Of a DNA stretch of 64,000 bases, positions 8,790 through 17,640 are shown piece after piece. The notes beneath the pieces were generated by a model. That model saw only the letters and a program-made list of their open reading frames with translations, did no database searches and was not told the DNA's origin. Made by a program: the position numbers and the translations under genes. Within the stretch, counting starts at the first letter, position 1, and the number at the start of each line of letters is the position of its first letter. This DNA comes from Centipeda felix. Lineage in GTDB: Bacteria > Bacillota > Negativicutes > Selenomonadales > Selenomonadaceae. The DNA is taken from NCBI RefSeq assembly GCF_900186465.1, contig NZ_LT891956.1, forward strand, positions 130,482 to 194,481. The letters run 5' to 3'.

Positions 8790-9191
8790 ATGAAATTCGA
8801 TAAAATATATGTCGGGCGAGGTATTGCAGCACCGACTCCTGTGCGCCGCACCACGCATCTCGGCGAGGATACGGGCGACACTTTTGCGCGTATCCTGCAG
8901 GAAGAACGCGACGCGGCAGAAGCGGAACTCCAAAACCCCGAGAACAGCGAGCCGGATACGATTGTCACGCGTGTGCTCGCGGATGGGTCCGTTGTTACCC
9001 GCGCCTACAAGGGAGCGCGTCTCATTTCTGAGACAACGACACACGGCAATCGTCTCACTCCGAGCAAGGCGCTCATCGCGGAGCAGGCGACCTATCTGCC
9101 CGGTGCAGCACAGTCCGCCGCTGCAATGCTCGCATCGTTGACACCGCAGGGGGCGGCCGAACGCACGGAACACATCAGCAATACGTTATAA
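8790..9191 (+). CDS. Small conserved protein, paralogue 2 of 3, unknown function
   Basis: A 133-residue relative of the proteins at 8153 and 14146; it starts at ATG 8790 with AAAGGAGGGA 6 bases upstream (an in-frame ATG at 8742 lacks such a site). It keeps the three family blocks: FDKIYVG at the start, DTFARILQ, and DTIVTRVLADGSVVTRAYKG followed by LISETTT. The C-terminus is Ala-rich. Unlike the other two copies it is not next to a threonine-aldolase remnant. A strong terminator follows at 9207. A 47-bp piece of this gene (8994-9040) was also copied into the artefact at 5920, which says nothing about biology. Confidence 0.8.
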   Translation: MKFDKIYVGRGIAAPTPVRRTTHLGEDTGDTFARILQEERDAAEAELQNPENSEPDTIVTRVLADGSVVTRAYKGARLISETTTHGNRLTPSKALIAEQATYLPGAAQSAAAMLASLTPQGAAERTEHISNTL

Positions 9192-9206
9192 CATCATAAC
9201 ATTGCC

Positions 9207-9248
9207 AAAACGACCTCTCACCCAGTGGAATGTGTGAGAGGTCGTTTT
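9207..9248. terminator. Bidirectional terminator
   Basis: Perfect 15-bp inverted repeat AAAACGACCTCTCAC / GTGAGAGGTCGTTTT with a 12-base loop, T-rich on both strands. It serves the plus-strand gene at 8790 and possibly the minus-strand WG gene ending at 9323. Confidence 0.85.
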
Positions 9249-9322
9249 GTGTATGGGGGAGCATGGATCAGTCAGATCAGATCGAGACTTCTGCATCCCT
9301 GTCGTGCCTTTTATCCGCTGTA

Positions 9323-10612
9323 TTACATTGACGATCCCATCATCCACACCACGTCGTATCGCAGTACCGCACTATACTGTGGGGAGACGACAATGCTGCC
9401 GCTCCGATCAATGAATCCCCACTTGCCGTCCTTTATGATCGGGGCAATTCCGGCGGAGAAATGCCACGGGAACTCCAGCCCCGCAGGGAGATGAAAGGCA
9501 ATCTGTCCGGTCTTGTCAATGATAAGGACATCGTCTGCCGCACGTACGCGCGTGAGCCCCTCATGGAAATCGTCTGCTTCATCGTAGGCAGGAGGGATGT
9601 GCATGATGCCGTCCCTGCCGACGTAGCCCCACTTTCTGCCGTCGTACACAGCAGCCAGATCATCGCAAAAATAGTGCATCCTGCTGTACTGCGGATGGAT
9701 GATATTGGCACCGCTTCGATCGACGGCACCCCATTGTCCATGCACCTTGACGAGGGCGATGCCGTCCTTGAACATGGTGGTATAGTCGTTCGTGGATGGG
9801 ATAACCTCCGTGCCGGAGGTATTGATATACCCGCGTCGAGCCCCATCGTCGATGATGCTGCCGTCATCTTCATAGAGCGGCGCTCCTGCGGCAAGAGAGA
9901 GCGCGCATGTAATTGCTGAACCCAAATCGGCCAGTGTACTTGTATCACGGGAATGGGAAACTGCGGCAAGCCCGTCATAGAAGGAGCGGGCTTTGGTCCA
10001 CTGCATTTTGAACGGTGTCTTTCCTGCCTTGTCGATGAAGGTGATCTTTTTTCCTTTCATGACCAAGGCATACCCCTCATGAAATTCTTTCGGATGGCCT
10101 AGTTTGCGAAACTGCGGCGCGATCACCATTGCACCGCTCCTGTCGATAAAGCCCCATTTCTTGTCGATATTGACGGCGGCGCGATCCTCGTGGAATGGCT
10201 CTGCGCGATCGTACGAAGGGGGGATGACCATATTGCCCTTCTCGTCGCGTACGACGATGATGTCATCCATCGGCGGTTTGATATTCACGTAGGCCGCGGG
10301 GACGATCTGCGTGCCGTCGGTACGGATGATGCCCAGTCCGTCCCCCTTCTGGACGATGAGATAACCCTCTGCATAGGTGACGATGCGGTCATACACAAGG
10401 GGGACGACCTCCGTTCCATCGGCAGTGATGGAACCCCATTTTCCGTTTTTCTGTACTTGGAATACGGTACGTGCGGTGTCCGTCATGATGACGGCGGAGG
10501 ACAGCTCCTCCTGCGGTTTTTCTGCCGCCTGTCCGATGCCCGTGCTGAGGAGGAGGGCGGTGCTGAGCGCGGCGACGGCGGTGCACAGGCGTGTCATGTT
10601 CATCCGTGTCAT
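9323..10612 (-). CDS. Secreted WG-repeat protein 1
   Basis: A 429-residue protein with a Sec signal peptide (about residues 1-32, ending GIGQAA) and a chain of WG repeats. Each unit of about 25-45 residues carries a Trp-Gly core, seen as GKWGS, KKWGFIDRSG, GQWGAVDRSG, RKWGYVGRDG and GKWGFIDRSG. WG repeats (KWG_leptospira type) form extracytoplasmic beta-rich folds of unknown binding role. The start at 10612 is set by AAAGGAG 6 bases upstream; an ATG at 10630 lies before that site. It is one of three related genes in the window (also 11752 and 17997), all on the minus strand and all with paired positions in the repeat order, so they arose by duplication. Confidence 0.88.
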   Translation of the reverse strand: MTRMNMTRLCTAVAALSTALLLSTGIGQAAEKPQEELSSAVIMTDTARTVFQVQKNGKWGSITADGTEVVPLVYDRIVTYAEGYLIVQKGDGLGIIRTDGTQIVPAAYVNIKPPMDDIIVVRDEKGNMVIPPSYDRAEPFHEDRAAVNIDKKWGFIDRSGAMVIAPQFRKLGHPKEFHEGYALVMKGKKITFIDKAGKTPFKMQWTKARSFYDGLAAVSHSRDTSTLADLGSAITCALSLAAGAPLYEDDGSIIDDGARRGYINTSGTEVIPSTNDYTTMFKDGIALVKVHGQWGAVDRSGANIIHPQYSRMHYFCDDLAAVYDGRKWGYVGRDGIMHIPPAYDEADDFHEGLTRVRAADDVLIIDKTGQIAFHLPAGLEFPWHFSAGIAPIIKDGKWGFIDRSGSIVVSPQYSAVLRYDVVWMMGSSM

Positions 10613-10784
10613 TTCGTTCTCCTTTGTCATGGCGCAATCGTTTCATTTTGTTCTATTTCGCGGAAAAGACGCGCTTTCCTGCATAGGGCACAGGGGGGCT
10701 TCTCCAGTTTTTCCTGTGATCCTCCACAGCGCTTCACGCATCACTTTTCCATCGGCGCGATGAACGGCGGCGGTTGGATTCATC

Positions 10785-10819
10785 AAAAAAGCACGGCAGA
10801 TGGCAAGGCCGTGCTTTTT
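10785..10819. terminator. Terminator-type hairpin in the gap between WG gene 1 and the next gene
   Basis: AAAAAAGCACGGC / GCCGTGCTTTTT with a 10-base loop, T-run on both strands. Its arms nearly match the terminator at 11357, so the gene at 10904 is bracketed by two near-identical hairpins. Confidence 0.7.
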
Positions 10820-10903
10820 CGTAAGACGAATCTAATCCGTCGATGCTATCATGATGGTCAAAGCAATTCGGTCACAGGGATCCCCCAGGAGGCATGGCGA
10901 TAG

Positions 10904-11335
10904 ATGACGACATCGATGTTTGTCCTGATTCTGTTCGGCGTGGTGGCATGTGGAGCAGCGCTGTGGTCGATGTACCGCGGGCTGAGCGGCGGGGCGACCA
11001 AAAAATTCCTCCATTTTGAGAACAGACGGCTGACCGTATTCTATTACTCCTTCCCGGGGATGCACGAGAAGACATACGCGCTCGATCAGATCCGTGAGGT
11101 GCGCTTTACCCATCACTGGGTGCGCAGCCCGGTCTCGCATACGGGCAAGATGCAGATCGTATTGCACGACGGGACGGTGAGCCGGTCATTTTTCTACGAT
11201 GGGAGCGTCCACATGAAAAAGATGGTGCTCGCCACCTCGCTGGCGCTGATGAGCCTCACCACGAAGGAGCTCGCCGAGGAGTTCCGCCGGCATGGCGTGC
11301 GCCGCATTATCATCGATCCACACCTTTTGGAGTGA
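10904..11335 (+). CDS. Small membrane-anchored protein of unknown function
   Basis: A 143-residue protein with one N-terminal hydrophobic helix (MFVLILFGVVACGAALW, about residues 5-21) and a soluble domain of alternating strands (RLTVFYYSF, KMQIVLHDGTV, RIIIDPHLLE), reminiscent of PH-like or bPH-type folds but not recognisable as a known family. A second hydrophobic patch (MVLATSLALMSL) is near residue 105. AGGAGG lies 10 bases upstream of ATG 10904. An overlapping ATG at 10896 in another frame gives only 41 residues and is less convincing. It is bracketed by two almost identical terminators. Confidence 0.7.
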   Translation: MTTSMFVLILFGVVACGAALWSMYRGLSGGATKKFLHFENRRLTVFYYSFPGMHEKTYALDQIREVRFTHHWVRSPVSHTGKMQIVLHDGTVSRSFFYDGSVHMKKMVLATSLALMSLTTKELAEEFRRHGVRRIIIDPHLLE

Positions 11336-11356
11336 GGCAGGGCGACGGAGACAATC

Positions 11357-11391
11357 AAAAAGCACGGATTAGCGATAAAGCCGTGCTTTTT
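11357..11391 (+). terminator. Terminator after the small membrane protein
   Basis: AAAAAGCACGG / CCGTGCTTTTT with a 13-base loop. Confidence 0.8.
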
Positions 11392-11406
11392 CATTTGCTG
11401 TGCTAA

Positions 11407-11732
11407 GGAAGCACTGATAAATTCGGTACAACCATCTTAGGGAAGTACTGATAAACTCAGCACCGCCGTCTTAGTACATCTTTTTCGCCCTGTCTGTGTC
11501 GACAAATCCTCCACATAGCCTCTGCTATGCGTCCGGTTTGTCTCCTTGACAGGACAAAAAATCTGCACCAATTCGACGGACTTTATTTTATCAGTACTTC
11601 CCAGCGCATCTTTTTTGCCCGCACTTCGGCGGAAAATCCTCCACAGAGCACCACTCTGCGTCCGGTTTCCCACCTCGTTCGGACGAAAAAATCTACGCCA
11701 ATCTGGCAGACCTCATTTTATCAGTGTTTCCC
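11407..11732. repeat. Dispersed repeat, compound copy (locus 1 of 6)
   Basis: Starts with GGAAGCACTGATAAA and ends with TTTATCAGTGTTTCC, i.e. inverted ends. A second start (GGAAGTACTGATAAA) at 11441 and an internal end (TTTATCAGTACTTCC) near 11587-11601 show that two or more elements are nested or in tandem. The interior has the family blocks ATCCTCCACATAG, CTATGCGTCCGG and AAAAAATCT(A/G)C. It fills the gap between the gene at 10904 and the end of WG gene 2. Confidence 0.85.
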
Positions 11733-11751
11733 TAAAAATCCGCCAGAGCCC

Positions 11752-13290
11752 TTATTTCTTCGCCGGAGCGCCAAAGAACATGCCCGCGTCCTCGTACTGC
11801 GGTGCGATCACCATACTGCCGCTGTGGTCGATGTAGCCCCACTTGTCGCCGACCTTGGCGGGGGCAAGCCCTGCGGCGAAGCTGCCGAGCTCCGTCACTG
11901 TGCTCGGCGTGAGGAAGGGGACGCGCCCCGTTTTGTCGATGAAGAACGGCTTTCCGCCCTTGACGACGGCGGCCAGCCCCTCGTGAAAGTCCTGCACGGC
12001 ATTGTACGTGGGCGCGATGGCAACACTGCCGTCCTTTGCCGCGTAGCCCCACAGCTCTGCCGTATCCTGCACGGCGGCGCGGTCCTCGGAGAAGCGGCGC
12101 ATCATGCGGTAGTTTGCGGGAACGAGATATGCCCCCGTGCGGTCAACGCAGCCCCAGCGGCTCTTTACCTTGACGAGTGCCATGCCGTCAACGAATGTGC
12201 TGTTGTAGTCGTTCTTGATCGAGACGATCATCGTGCCCGTCTTGTCGATGTAGCCGCGCTTCACATTTTCATCGTCGAGCATGAGCGGGTCATAGATGTA
12301 CTGGCCTGCTGTGCCGGCGACGATGGTGAACACCGCGCCGAGAAAGTTCGTCGATTTTACCTTGCGGCGCACCTCGGCGAGCCCGTCATGAAAGGGCAGT
12401 GCGCTGTCGTACGGCGCGGCAAAGACCTGCGTGCCCGTCTTGTCGATGTAGGCGAGCCCCTTCTTCCCGCGCACGGCGGCGAGCCCCTCGCTGAATCCCG
12501 TGGGGATGTCCCGATACTGCGGCGCGATCACCATCGTGCCCGTCCTGTCGATAAAGCCCCACTTGCCCCCGACCTCGACAGCGGCCAGTCCCTCGGAGAA
12601 AATACTCGCCGAGGCGTACTGCGGCGCGATCACCTCTGCGCCCGTCTTGTCGATGAAGCCGACGTGCTTCTTGTCCTCCATGACGCTCGCCAGCCCCTCG
12701 GAGAAGATACCCGCCGACGTGTACGACTTCTCCGTCAGGCGGGAGCCGTCCGCACGGTAAAAGCTCCATCGCTTGTCCGTGCCCTGCACGATGGCGGCGC
12801 CGTTATGATAGGGGACAATGTCGCGGTGGACGACGGGGAGGATCAGCGTGCCGTCCGTCCCATAGCAGCCCCATTTCTTGTCCGCATCCTGTACGACGAT
12901 GCGATCCTCTGTCAGCTCCTCGATGTGACGATAGGCGGCGGGGACGACCTGCTTGCCGTCCGCGCGGAGCACGCCCCATTTCTTCCCCTGACGCACGAGG
13001 AGATAGCCCTCTGCATAGGGACGTATCTCATCGTACTCCGCTGCGATCACGGCGGCACCCGTCGTCGAGACGGCGCCCCATTTCCCTGCGGTCTTGACGA
13101 GGGCGAGCGGTGCCGCATGGACGGCGGCGGACGGCTCCTGTCCGCGGTCGACCAGGATGCCCATCCCCGTGTAGAGCGGGTTGTCGTGAATGGATTCGGC
13201 GGCGGCGTGAGGCATCTGTGCCGCGATCAGGCCTGCGGCAGCGAGCGCGGCGATGGCGGTGCGCAGACGCGGCGTCTTCTTCTGTGTCAT
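11752..13290 (-). CDS. Secreted WG-repeat protein 2
   Basis: A 512-residue protein with a signal peptide (LRTAIAALAAAGLIAAQM, cleavage near AAAES) and about ten WG-type units along its length, e.g. GKWGAVSTTG, KKWGVLRADG, KKWGCYGTDG, GKWGFIDRTG, SRWGCVDRTG and DKWGYIDHSG. ATG 13290 is preferred over 13296 because AAGGGG then sits about 9 bases upstream. It is close to WG protein 3 (17997) in repeat order and includes the same insert KVKSTNFLGA near the middle, so these two are the nearest paralogues; WG protein 1 (9323) is shorter. The C-terminus ends at an Ala-Lys tail next to the dispersed repeat. Function is unknown; location is likely periplasmic or surface. Confidence 0.88.
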   Translation of the reverse strand: MTQKKTPRLRTAIAALAAAGLIAAQMPHAAAESIHDNPLYTGMGILVDRGQEPSAAVHAAPLALVKTAGKWGAVSTTGAAVIAAEYDEIRPYAEGYLLVRQGKKWGVLRADGKQVVPAAYRHIEELTEDRIVVQDADKKWGCYGTDGTLILPVVHRDIVPYHNGAAIVQGTDKRWSFYRADGSRLTEKSYTSAGIFSEGLASVMEDKKHVGFIDKTGAEVIAPQYASASIFSEGLAAVEVGGKWGFIDRTGTMVIAPQYRDIPTGFSEGLAAVRGKKGLAYIDKTGTQVFAAPYDSALPFHDGLAEVRRKVKSTNFLGAVFTIVAGTAGQYIYDPLMLDDENVKRGYIDKTGTMIVSIKNDYNSTFVDGMALVKVKSRWGCVDRTGAYLVPANYRMMRRFSEDRAAVQDTAELWGYAAKDGSVAIAPTYNAVQDFHEGLAAVVKGGKPFFIDKTGRVPFLTPSTVTELGSFAAGLAPAKVGDKWGYIDHSGSMVIAPQYEDAGMFFGAPAKK

Positions 13291-13394
13291 ATTCATTCCC
13301 CTTTATTCTTGGAAATTTCCTTATCCTGCTGTTATTCGCGCAGAATCAGTGCTTTCCCTGCCATGGAAATGGATAAAATGAAAATCCTTGTCGC

Positions 13395-13432
13395 AAAAAC
13401 CCGCACACCATGGGGAAGGTGTACGGGTTTTT
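13395..13432. terminator. Bidirectional terminator upstream of WG gene 2
   Basis: AAAAACCCGCACACC / GGTGTACGGGTTTTT with an 8-base loop. On the minus strand it would stop transcripts from the threonine-aldolase pseudogene before WG gene 2. Confidence 0.75.
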
Positions 13433-13499
13433 GTGTTCCTTCGAACATTGTGCGCCGCAGGCACTCAGCAGTTCCCGCGATGGATATGGCGCAGGTGAC

Positions 13500-14001
13500 G
13501 CGCGGCAGATGGCGCTGATGACCTCGAGCTCGTCCATGGTGTAGAGCGTCCCGTACTCCGTCGGGTGCGAGAGGTAGACCATGCCGGGGCGCACCATGTG
13601 ATCGCGGTTCGCGTCCTCGTGATACGTACGCAGACAGCTCTCGATGGCGCGTGCCGTGAGTTTGCCGTCCGCATGCGGGAGCGCGAGCACCTTGTGGTCG
13701 CCGCACTCGATTGCGCCCGCCTCGTGTACGGTGATATGCCCCGTATCTGCGGCAATCACGCCCTCATAGGGATGCAGCAGAGATGAGATCACGATGCGGT
13801 TCGTCTGCGTTCCCCCCGAGAGGAAGTGAATCTCCGCACGCGGACTGCGGCACGCCCTTCGGATCTTCGCACGCGCCGCATCGGAATAAGTGTCCAGCCC
13901 GTAGCCGGCCGTCTGCTCCAGATTTGTCTCTATGAGCCGCCGCAGAATCTCTGCATGTGCCCCTCCAGATAGTCCGAGCCAAAGGACAGCAGTTCGCTCA
14001 T
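13500..14001 (-). pseudogene. ltaE: Low-specificity threonine aldolase, frameshifted and 3'-truncated
   Basis: From ATG 14001 (AAGGAG 9 bases upstream) the frame reads MSELLSFGSDYLEG and then needs a one-base shift in a G run near 13967 to continue as AHAEILRRLIETN. The rest (YGLDTYSDAARAKIRRAC, FLSGGTQTNRIVI, EAGAIECGDHK, PHADGKLT, YLSHPTEYGTLYT) is the N-terminal half of a PLP-dependent beta-eliminating lyase/threonine aldolase. The similarity stops at about residue 165 of an expected ~340, so the PLP lysine region is missing. Beyond the break (13465-13499) lies a short stretch resembling the 3' end of the radical-SAM gene at 19583 (HLRHIHRGNC). The product would be inactive. Compare the remnant at 7926. 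Confidence 0.75.
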
Positions 14002-14145
14002 TCTCGTCATCTCCTTTTTCGTACGATTCTATATTATCGGAAAATCGATGGGGATTCAAGGAAAATGTTAAGAGGGGGGGGATTTCTCCGATAGAAACAG
14101 TAAGGACAGCAATATCATGCAGGAAGCACGAAGGGAGGGAAACCG

Positions 14146-14553
14146 ATGGAACTCGAGAAAATCTATGGCAGCCGTGGAGTAGTGCCCACATCATCCGAGC
14201 AGCGCACCCATGCGGCGAAGGAGGACACGTCCGACACATTTGCGCGGATGTTGCAGAACCTCAAGGAGTCCAAGGCGGCAGAGGCGCGCGACTGGGCGGA
14301 GAAGGTCGGCGATACCGTCATCACGCGCGTGCTCGCGGACGGCTCGGTCATCACGCAGATCTATCAGGGGACGAAGCTCATCTCCCAGATTGTGACGCGC
14401 GGCTCGCATCCCGAGGCGGGCAAGGATCTCGTCTCCGAAACAATCCAAAAGATGAAGCATCAGGCCCTCGAGCAGACCGCGGATCCGCTGCTCATGTCGA
14501 AGGCGGCGCAGAGCTCCGTCGCGACGGCGGCAGCTGTCTCTCAGATGATGTAA
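14146..14553 (+). CDS. Small conserved protein, paralogue 3 of 3, unknown function
   Basis: A 135-residue protein, closest to the copy at 8153 (both begin with ELEKIYGS and share the upstream region). Family blocks: DTFARMLQNLK at about residue 27, DTVITRVLADGSVITQIYQG at about residues 52-71, then KLISQIV. The C-terminus is helical and Ala/Ser-rich. ATG 14146 has GAAGGGAGGGA 6 bases upstream. It is transcribed away from the threonine-aldolase pseudogene and ends at a strong terminator. I do not recognise a function. Confidence 0.8.
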   Translation: MELEKIYGSRGVVPTSSEQRTHAAKEDTSDTFARMLQNLKESKAAEARDWAEKVGDTVITRVLADGSVITQIYQGTKLISQIVTRGSHPEAGKDLVSETIQKMKHQALEQTADPLLMSKAAQSSVATAAAVSQMM

Positions 14554-14570
14554 GGCATTCGGTCAAGACA

Positions 14571-14608
14571 AAGACCTCTCGCACCGAGGATGGTGCGGGA
14601 GGTCTTTT
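14571..14608 (+). terminator. Terminator after paralogue 3
   Basis: AAGACCTCTCGCACC / GGTGCGGGAGGTCTTTT with a 6-base loop; the T-run is on the plus strand. Confidence 0.85.
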
Positions 14609-15464
14609 GGTTTGTAACAATGCGGGAACGTCAAAATCCCCAGTCAAGCCCTGCCTTGAAGGTGACGCCGCGCTGCTTGCCGGCCCAGCCCTCGACGCTG
14701 AGATCGGCGGTGGCGCGCTTGCTGAGGTTCGTGCGGTAACCGAGCTCAAGGCTGCCCGAGAGGCCCTTGAGCGAAGGGCTTGGGGTATCGTAGGAGAAGC
14801 CGCCCGTGTGGTAAGTTGCACCTGCGTCCCCCTTGAATTCATACTGAAGGGAAGTGCCGAGGATGAGTGCGCCGCTCCCCTTCGGGATCGTCCAGCGTGC
14901 GCCCGTGCGCAGGCGGTGGCTGTCGACGGCGTGGAAGTCATAGCGGTCGCCGGTCGAGAGGGTTGCGCTCGCTCCGTTCTGATGCGTATAGAAGTAGCGC
15001 AGATAGAGCTCGCGCTCCGTTCCGTTTGCCGCCTTTGCCGTGTGGCCGACGCCGAGATGCGCGCCGATGTAGTTCGCGTCCGTATCGTAGGATGCGCGGC
15101 GCGTGATCCCTCCGACGGGAAGGTCTGCCTCATAGTCCGTGCTCATGCGCCCGAAGCGCAGGCTGCCCTCGTAGAACATGCCGCCCTTCTTCTCCTGACG
15201 CAGGAAGGCGCCGCCGCCGACGTAGTGGGTATTGCCCTCGCCGTGGGTGCCGTCGTCGAGGTAGGAGTCGTAGCTGCCGCGCCCGTATTCAACGATGGGG
15301 CCGAAGAGGATGCGGTCATTGCCGCGCATGACCTCGCGGGAGAAGCCGACGGCGAGATTCATGCCGCGGACGTTGACGTGCGAACCGGTCTCGTGGCGCA
15401 GGCTCGATCCGCCGATTGCGGCAAAGGGGGCGAATCCGCCCGCGCCCGCTGCCTCGGCTGAGGC

Positions 15465-15490
15465 GCTCGCCATGCCGGCTCGCCATGCCG
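15465..15490. repeat. Perfect 13-bp tandem duplication in the autotransporter gene
   Basis: Two head-to-tail copies of GCTCGCCATGCCG (15465-15477 and 15478-15490). Thirteen bases shift the frame by one. Upstream frame: DLIAGGGMAS; downstream barrel frame: GMASASAEAAG. Deleting one copy joins them. Confidence 0.95.
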
Positions 15491-15600
15491 CCGCCCGCGA
15501 TGAGGTCGCCGCTCGCACCGAGAAATGCCGCTGTGCCCGTCATGGTCTCGGCAAGGGACTTCGTGTTCTCGTGCAGAACGAAGTTGTTATTGCCGGGGTT

Positions 15601-15836
15601 AGGATTCGGATTCGGATTCGGATTTGGGTTGGGGTTCGGATTTGGGTTCGGATTCGGATTTGGGTTGGGATTCGGGTTCGGATTTGGGTTAGGATTCGGG
15701 TTGGGATTCGGGTTCGGATTTGGGTTAGGATTAGGGTTCGGATTTGGATTCGGGTTCGGATTTGGGTTCGGGTTGGGATTCGGGTTTGGGTTTGGGTTAG
15801 GGTTAGGATTCGGATTCGGGTTCGGGTTTGGCGTTG
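15601..15836. repeat. Hexanucleotide tandem tract encoding an (Asn-Pro)n linker
   Basis: About 39 degenerate 6-bp units of the type GGNTTN on the plus strand, reading Asn-Pro on the minus strand, bounded by TPTP and GNNNF. Third codon positions vary, so the protein repeat is better kept than the DNA. Unit loss or gain would keep the frame and change the length of a stiff stalk between passenger and barrel. Confidence 0.95.
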
Positions 15837-17640
15837 GTGTCGTACCCCCGTCGATGGCGCTGCCGTCGACCTTCACTACGAGCTCCTTCTTATTCGCCGT
15901 GACGCCCATTCGTGCCGTCCGATGTCCCGAGACGCCCTCGTAGACGGTCATCGTGGTCGCACTGTCCGTATCGATCTGCGCATTCTCTGCGTAGAGGAGG
16001 CGGAGGCGGTTCGCCGTGCTGCTGCCCGGCATGTATGCCTCAAGTGCTGTGCCATTGAGATTCGTATTCGCACTCCCCGTGACGCGCAGCATTGTGTCGT
16101 TCTCCGTCATCCCTGCGGGCACGTAGAACGCAAGCCGCTGAAAATCCGCAATGCTCTTGGCTGTGATTCCCTTCGTCTCGCGTACGATGAGTGCGTTGTT
16201 TTCCCGTGTCACATTTGCCGCCGTAGCCACGCCGCCGTGGAGGTGTGCCGCACTGAGGTTGGGAGCCCCTGAGATTTCGACCGTATTGCCCCGTACGATG
16301 GCAGTTGTGCCGGCAGAGCCGTCCGTCGTTGCACGCCCGCCGTAGATCGCGTCCTCATATTTGCCGCCGCTGATATGGAGCTCATTGCTCTCTGCGGCAG
16401 CGACTGCCGTATTGCTGCTCGATGCGGCACTCGCATCGCCGCCGTAGACAGGCTGCTCGAAGGTGCCCGCGCTGAGCGTCAGGATATTGCCGTCCGCAGT
16501 CGCCGTGGACGCGGCAGATATCCCATTCGCAATCGCCCTACCGCCCCTGATCTCTTCCCACGCGGCGTTCGTGGGGCTGAGTGTGACGCGGTTTGCGTTT
16601 GCCGTCGCAAGGTTTGTGCCCGCGCCGTTCAGGACAGTTGCAGAGCCGCCTGTGACATTACGCCCATTCGAATAGGTGCCGCCCGTGATGGCGACGGCAT
16701 TCTCATTTGCCGATGCAGTTGCGCCCGCGCCCGAGGCGTTGGCATAGGCTGAGCCGCCGATGTAGCCGCCATTGGTGCTTGATGAATTTCTGAGGGTGAC
16801 AGTGTTTTTGTCCGCGTGCGCCTCTGCTGCGCCGCCTCCCGTCTCGGCTCGGGCAAAGCCGCCCTGCGCGGAGAATCCATGCGTGAGCGTGCCGCCGTCG
16901 ATCGTGATATCGTTGTTCGTGACGATTGTCTCCGCCGCGCCGCTGTCCGTTTTGATCGAGCCAAAGCCACCGTCGAACGTGTAGGAGTATGTTCCGCCCG
17001 TGCCGATCACGTCGTTGTCATCGACCGTCACGCTGACGCGCGTGGCAGTCGTTCCGATGAGATCGACCGAGGCGGCGGCGTGATTGATCGCACCGCCCGT
17101 GTTGGTCACGCGGTTCCCCTTTGCCTCGGCGGTAAAGGACGTACCCGCACCCGCAGCCTTTTGCTCGATGTGCGCGCCGTAGAGGTCGCCGATCTGTTTG
17201 CCCCCTGCATTTACAAGGATTGTATTGTTATTTGCCCGATAGTTGACGGGGCCTCCCTGCGTACTATAGATGCGGATGTTGCCGCCGTAGAGATGGGTCG
17301 TTTCTCCCTGTGCGAGCGTGAGGGTGTTCCCGCTCGCCGTGAGCGTGGTCGCGCCCGGCGTCGTCGCGTTGTCGTAGCGCTGGTATTCGACCCACCCGCC
17401 CGCAAGGAAGCCAAGCTCGTCATTGGTTCGTACATCAAGCGTATTACTGCTTGATGACGCTGTGCCGTCACCGTTATCATGACGCAGCTCTGCATAGCCG
17501 CCGTATACCGTGCCCTGACTGCCATCCGTCACCGTTACGTGATGATTGTCCTCGATCGGTGAAGCGGATGCGTTCACTCCTCCGAGCGCCAGCCCTGCTG
17601 CAATCAGTGCGCCCAGACGCATCTGTCCCCTGCGATTCAT

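Larger units (their letters stand above)
14631..17640 (-). pseudogene. Autotransporter adhesin, frame split by a 13-bp tandem duplication
   Basis: A type V secretion autotransporter of about 1000 residues. A signal peptide (MNRRGQMRLGALIAAGLALGG, cut near NASA) starts at ATG 17640, which has AAAGGAG 8 bases upstream. The passenger (about residues 30-590) is a series of short beta-helix-like repeats with GG, N-x-V and ITGG motifs. A long Asn-Pro linker follows, then a C-terminal autotransporter beta-barrel (GNDRILFGPIVEYG ... FKAGLDWGF, ending in Phe as expected). The frame breaks at 15465-15490 because of two perfect 13-bp copies of GCTCGCCATGCCG; removing one copy restores a single frame into the barrel. 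This may be reversible phase variation, a mutation, or an assembly error. In the state shown the passenger lacks its barrel and would not reach the surface. Confidence 0.85.

Noticed and set aside
11527-13518. Plus-strand 663-codon ORF
   Set aside because: It mirrors WG gene 2 and a dispersed repeat; the minus-strand frame has the signal peptide and WG repeats.
15601-15836. Possible CRISPR array or minisatellite outside genes
   Set aside because: The units are 6 bp with no spacers, and the tract is in frame in the autotransporter as an Asn-Pro linker.
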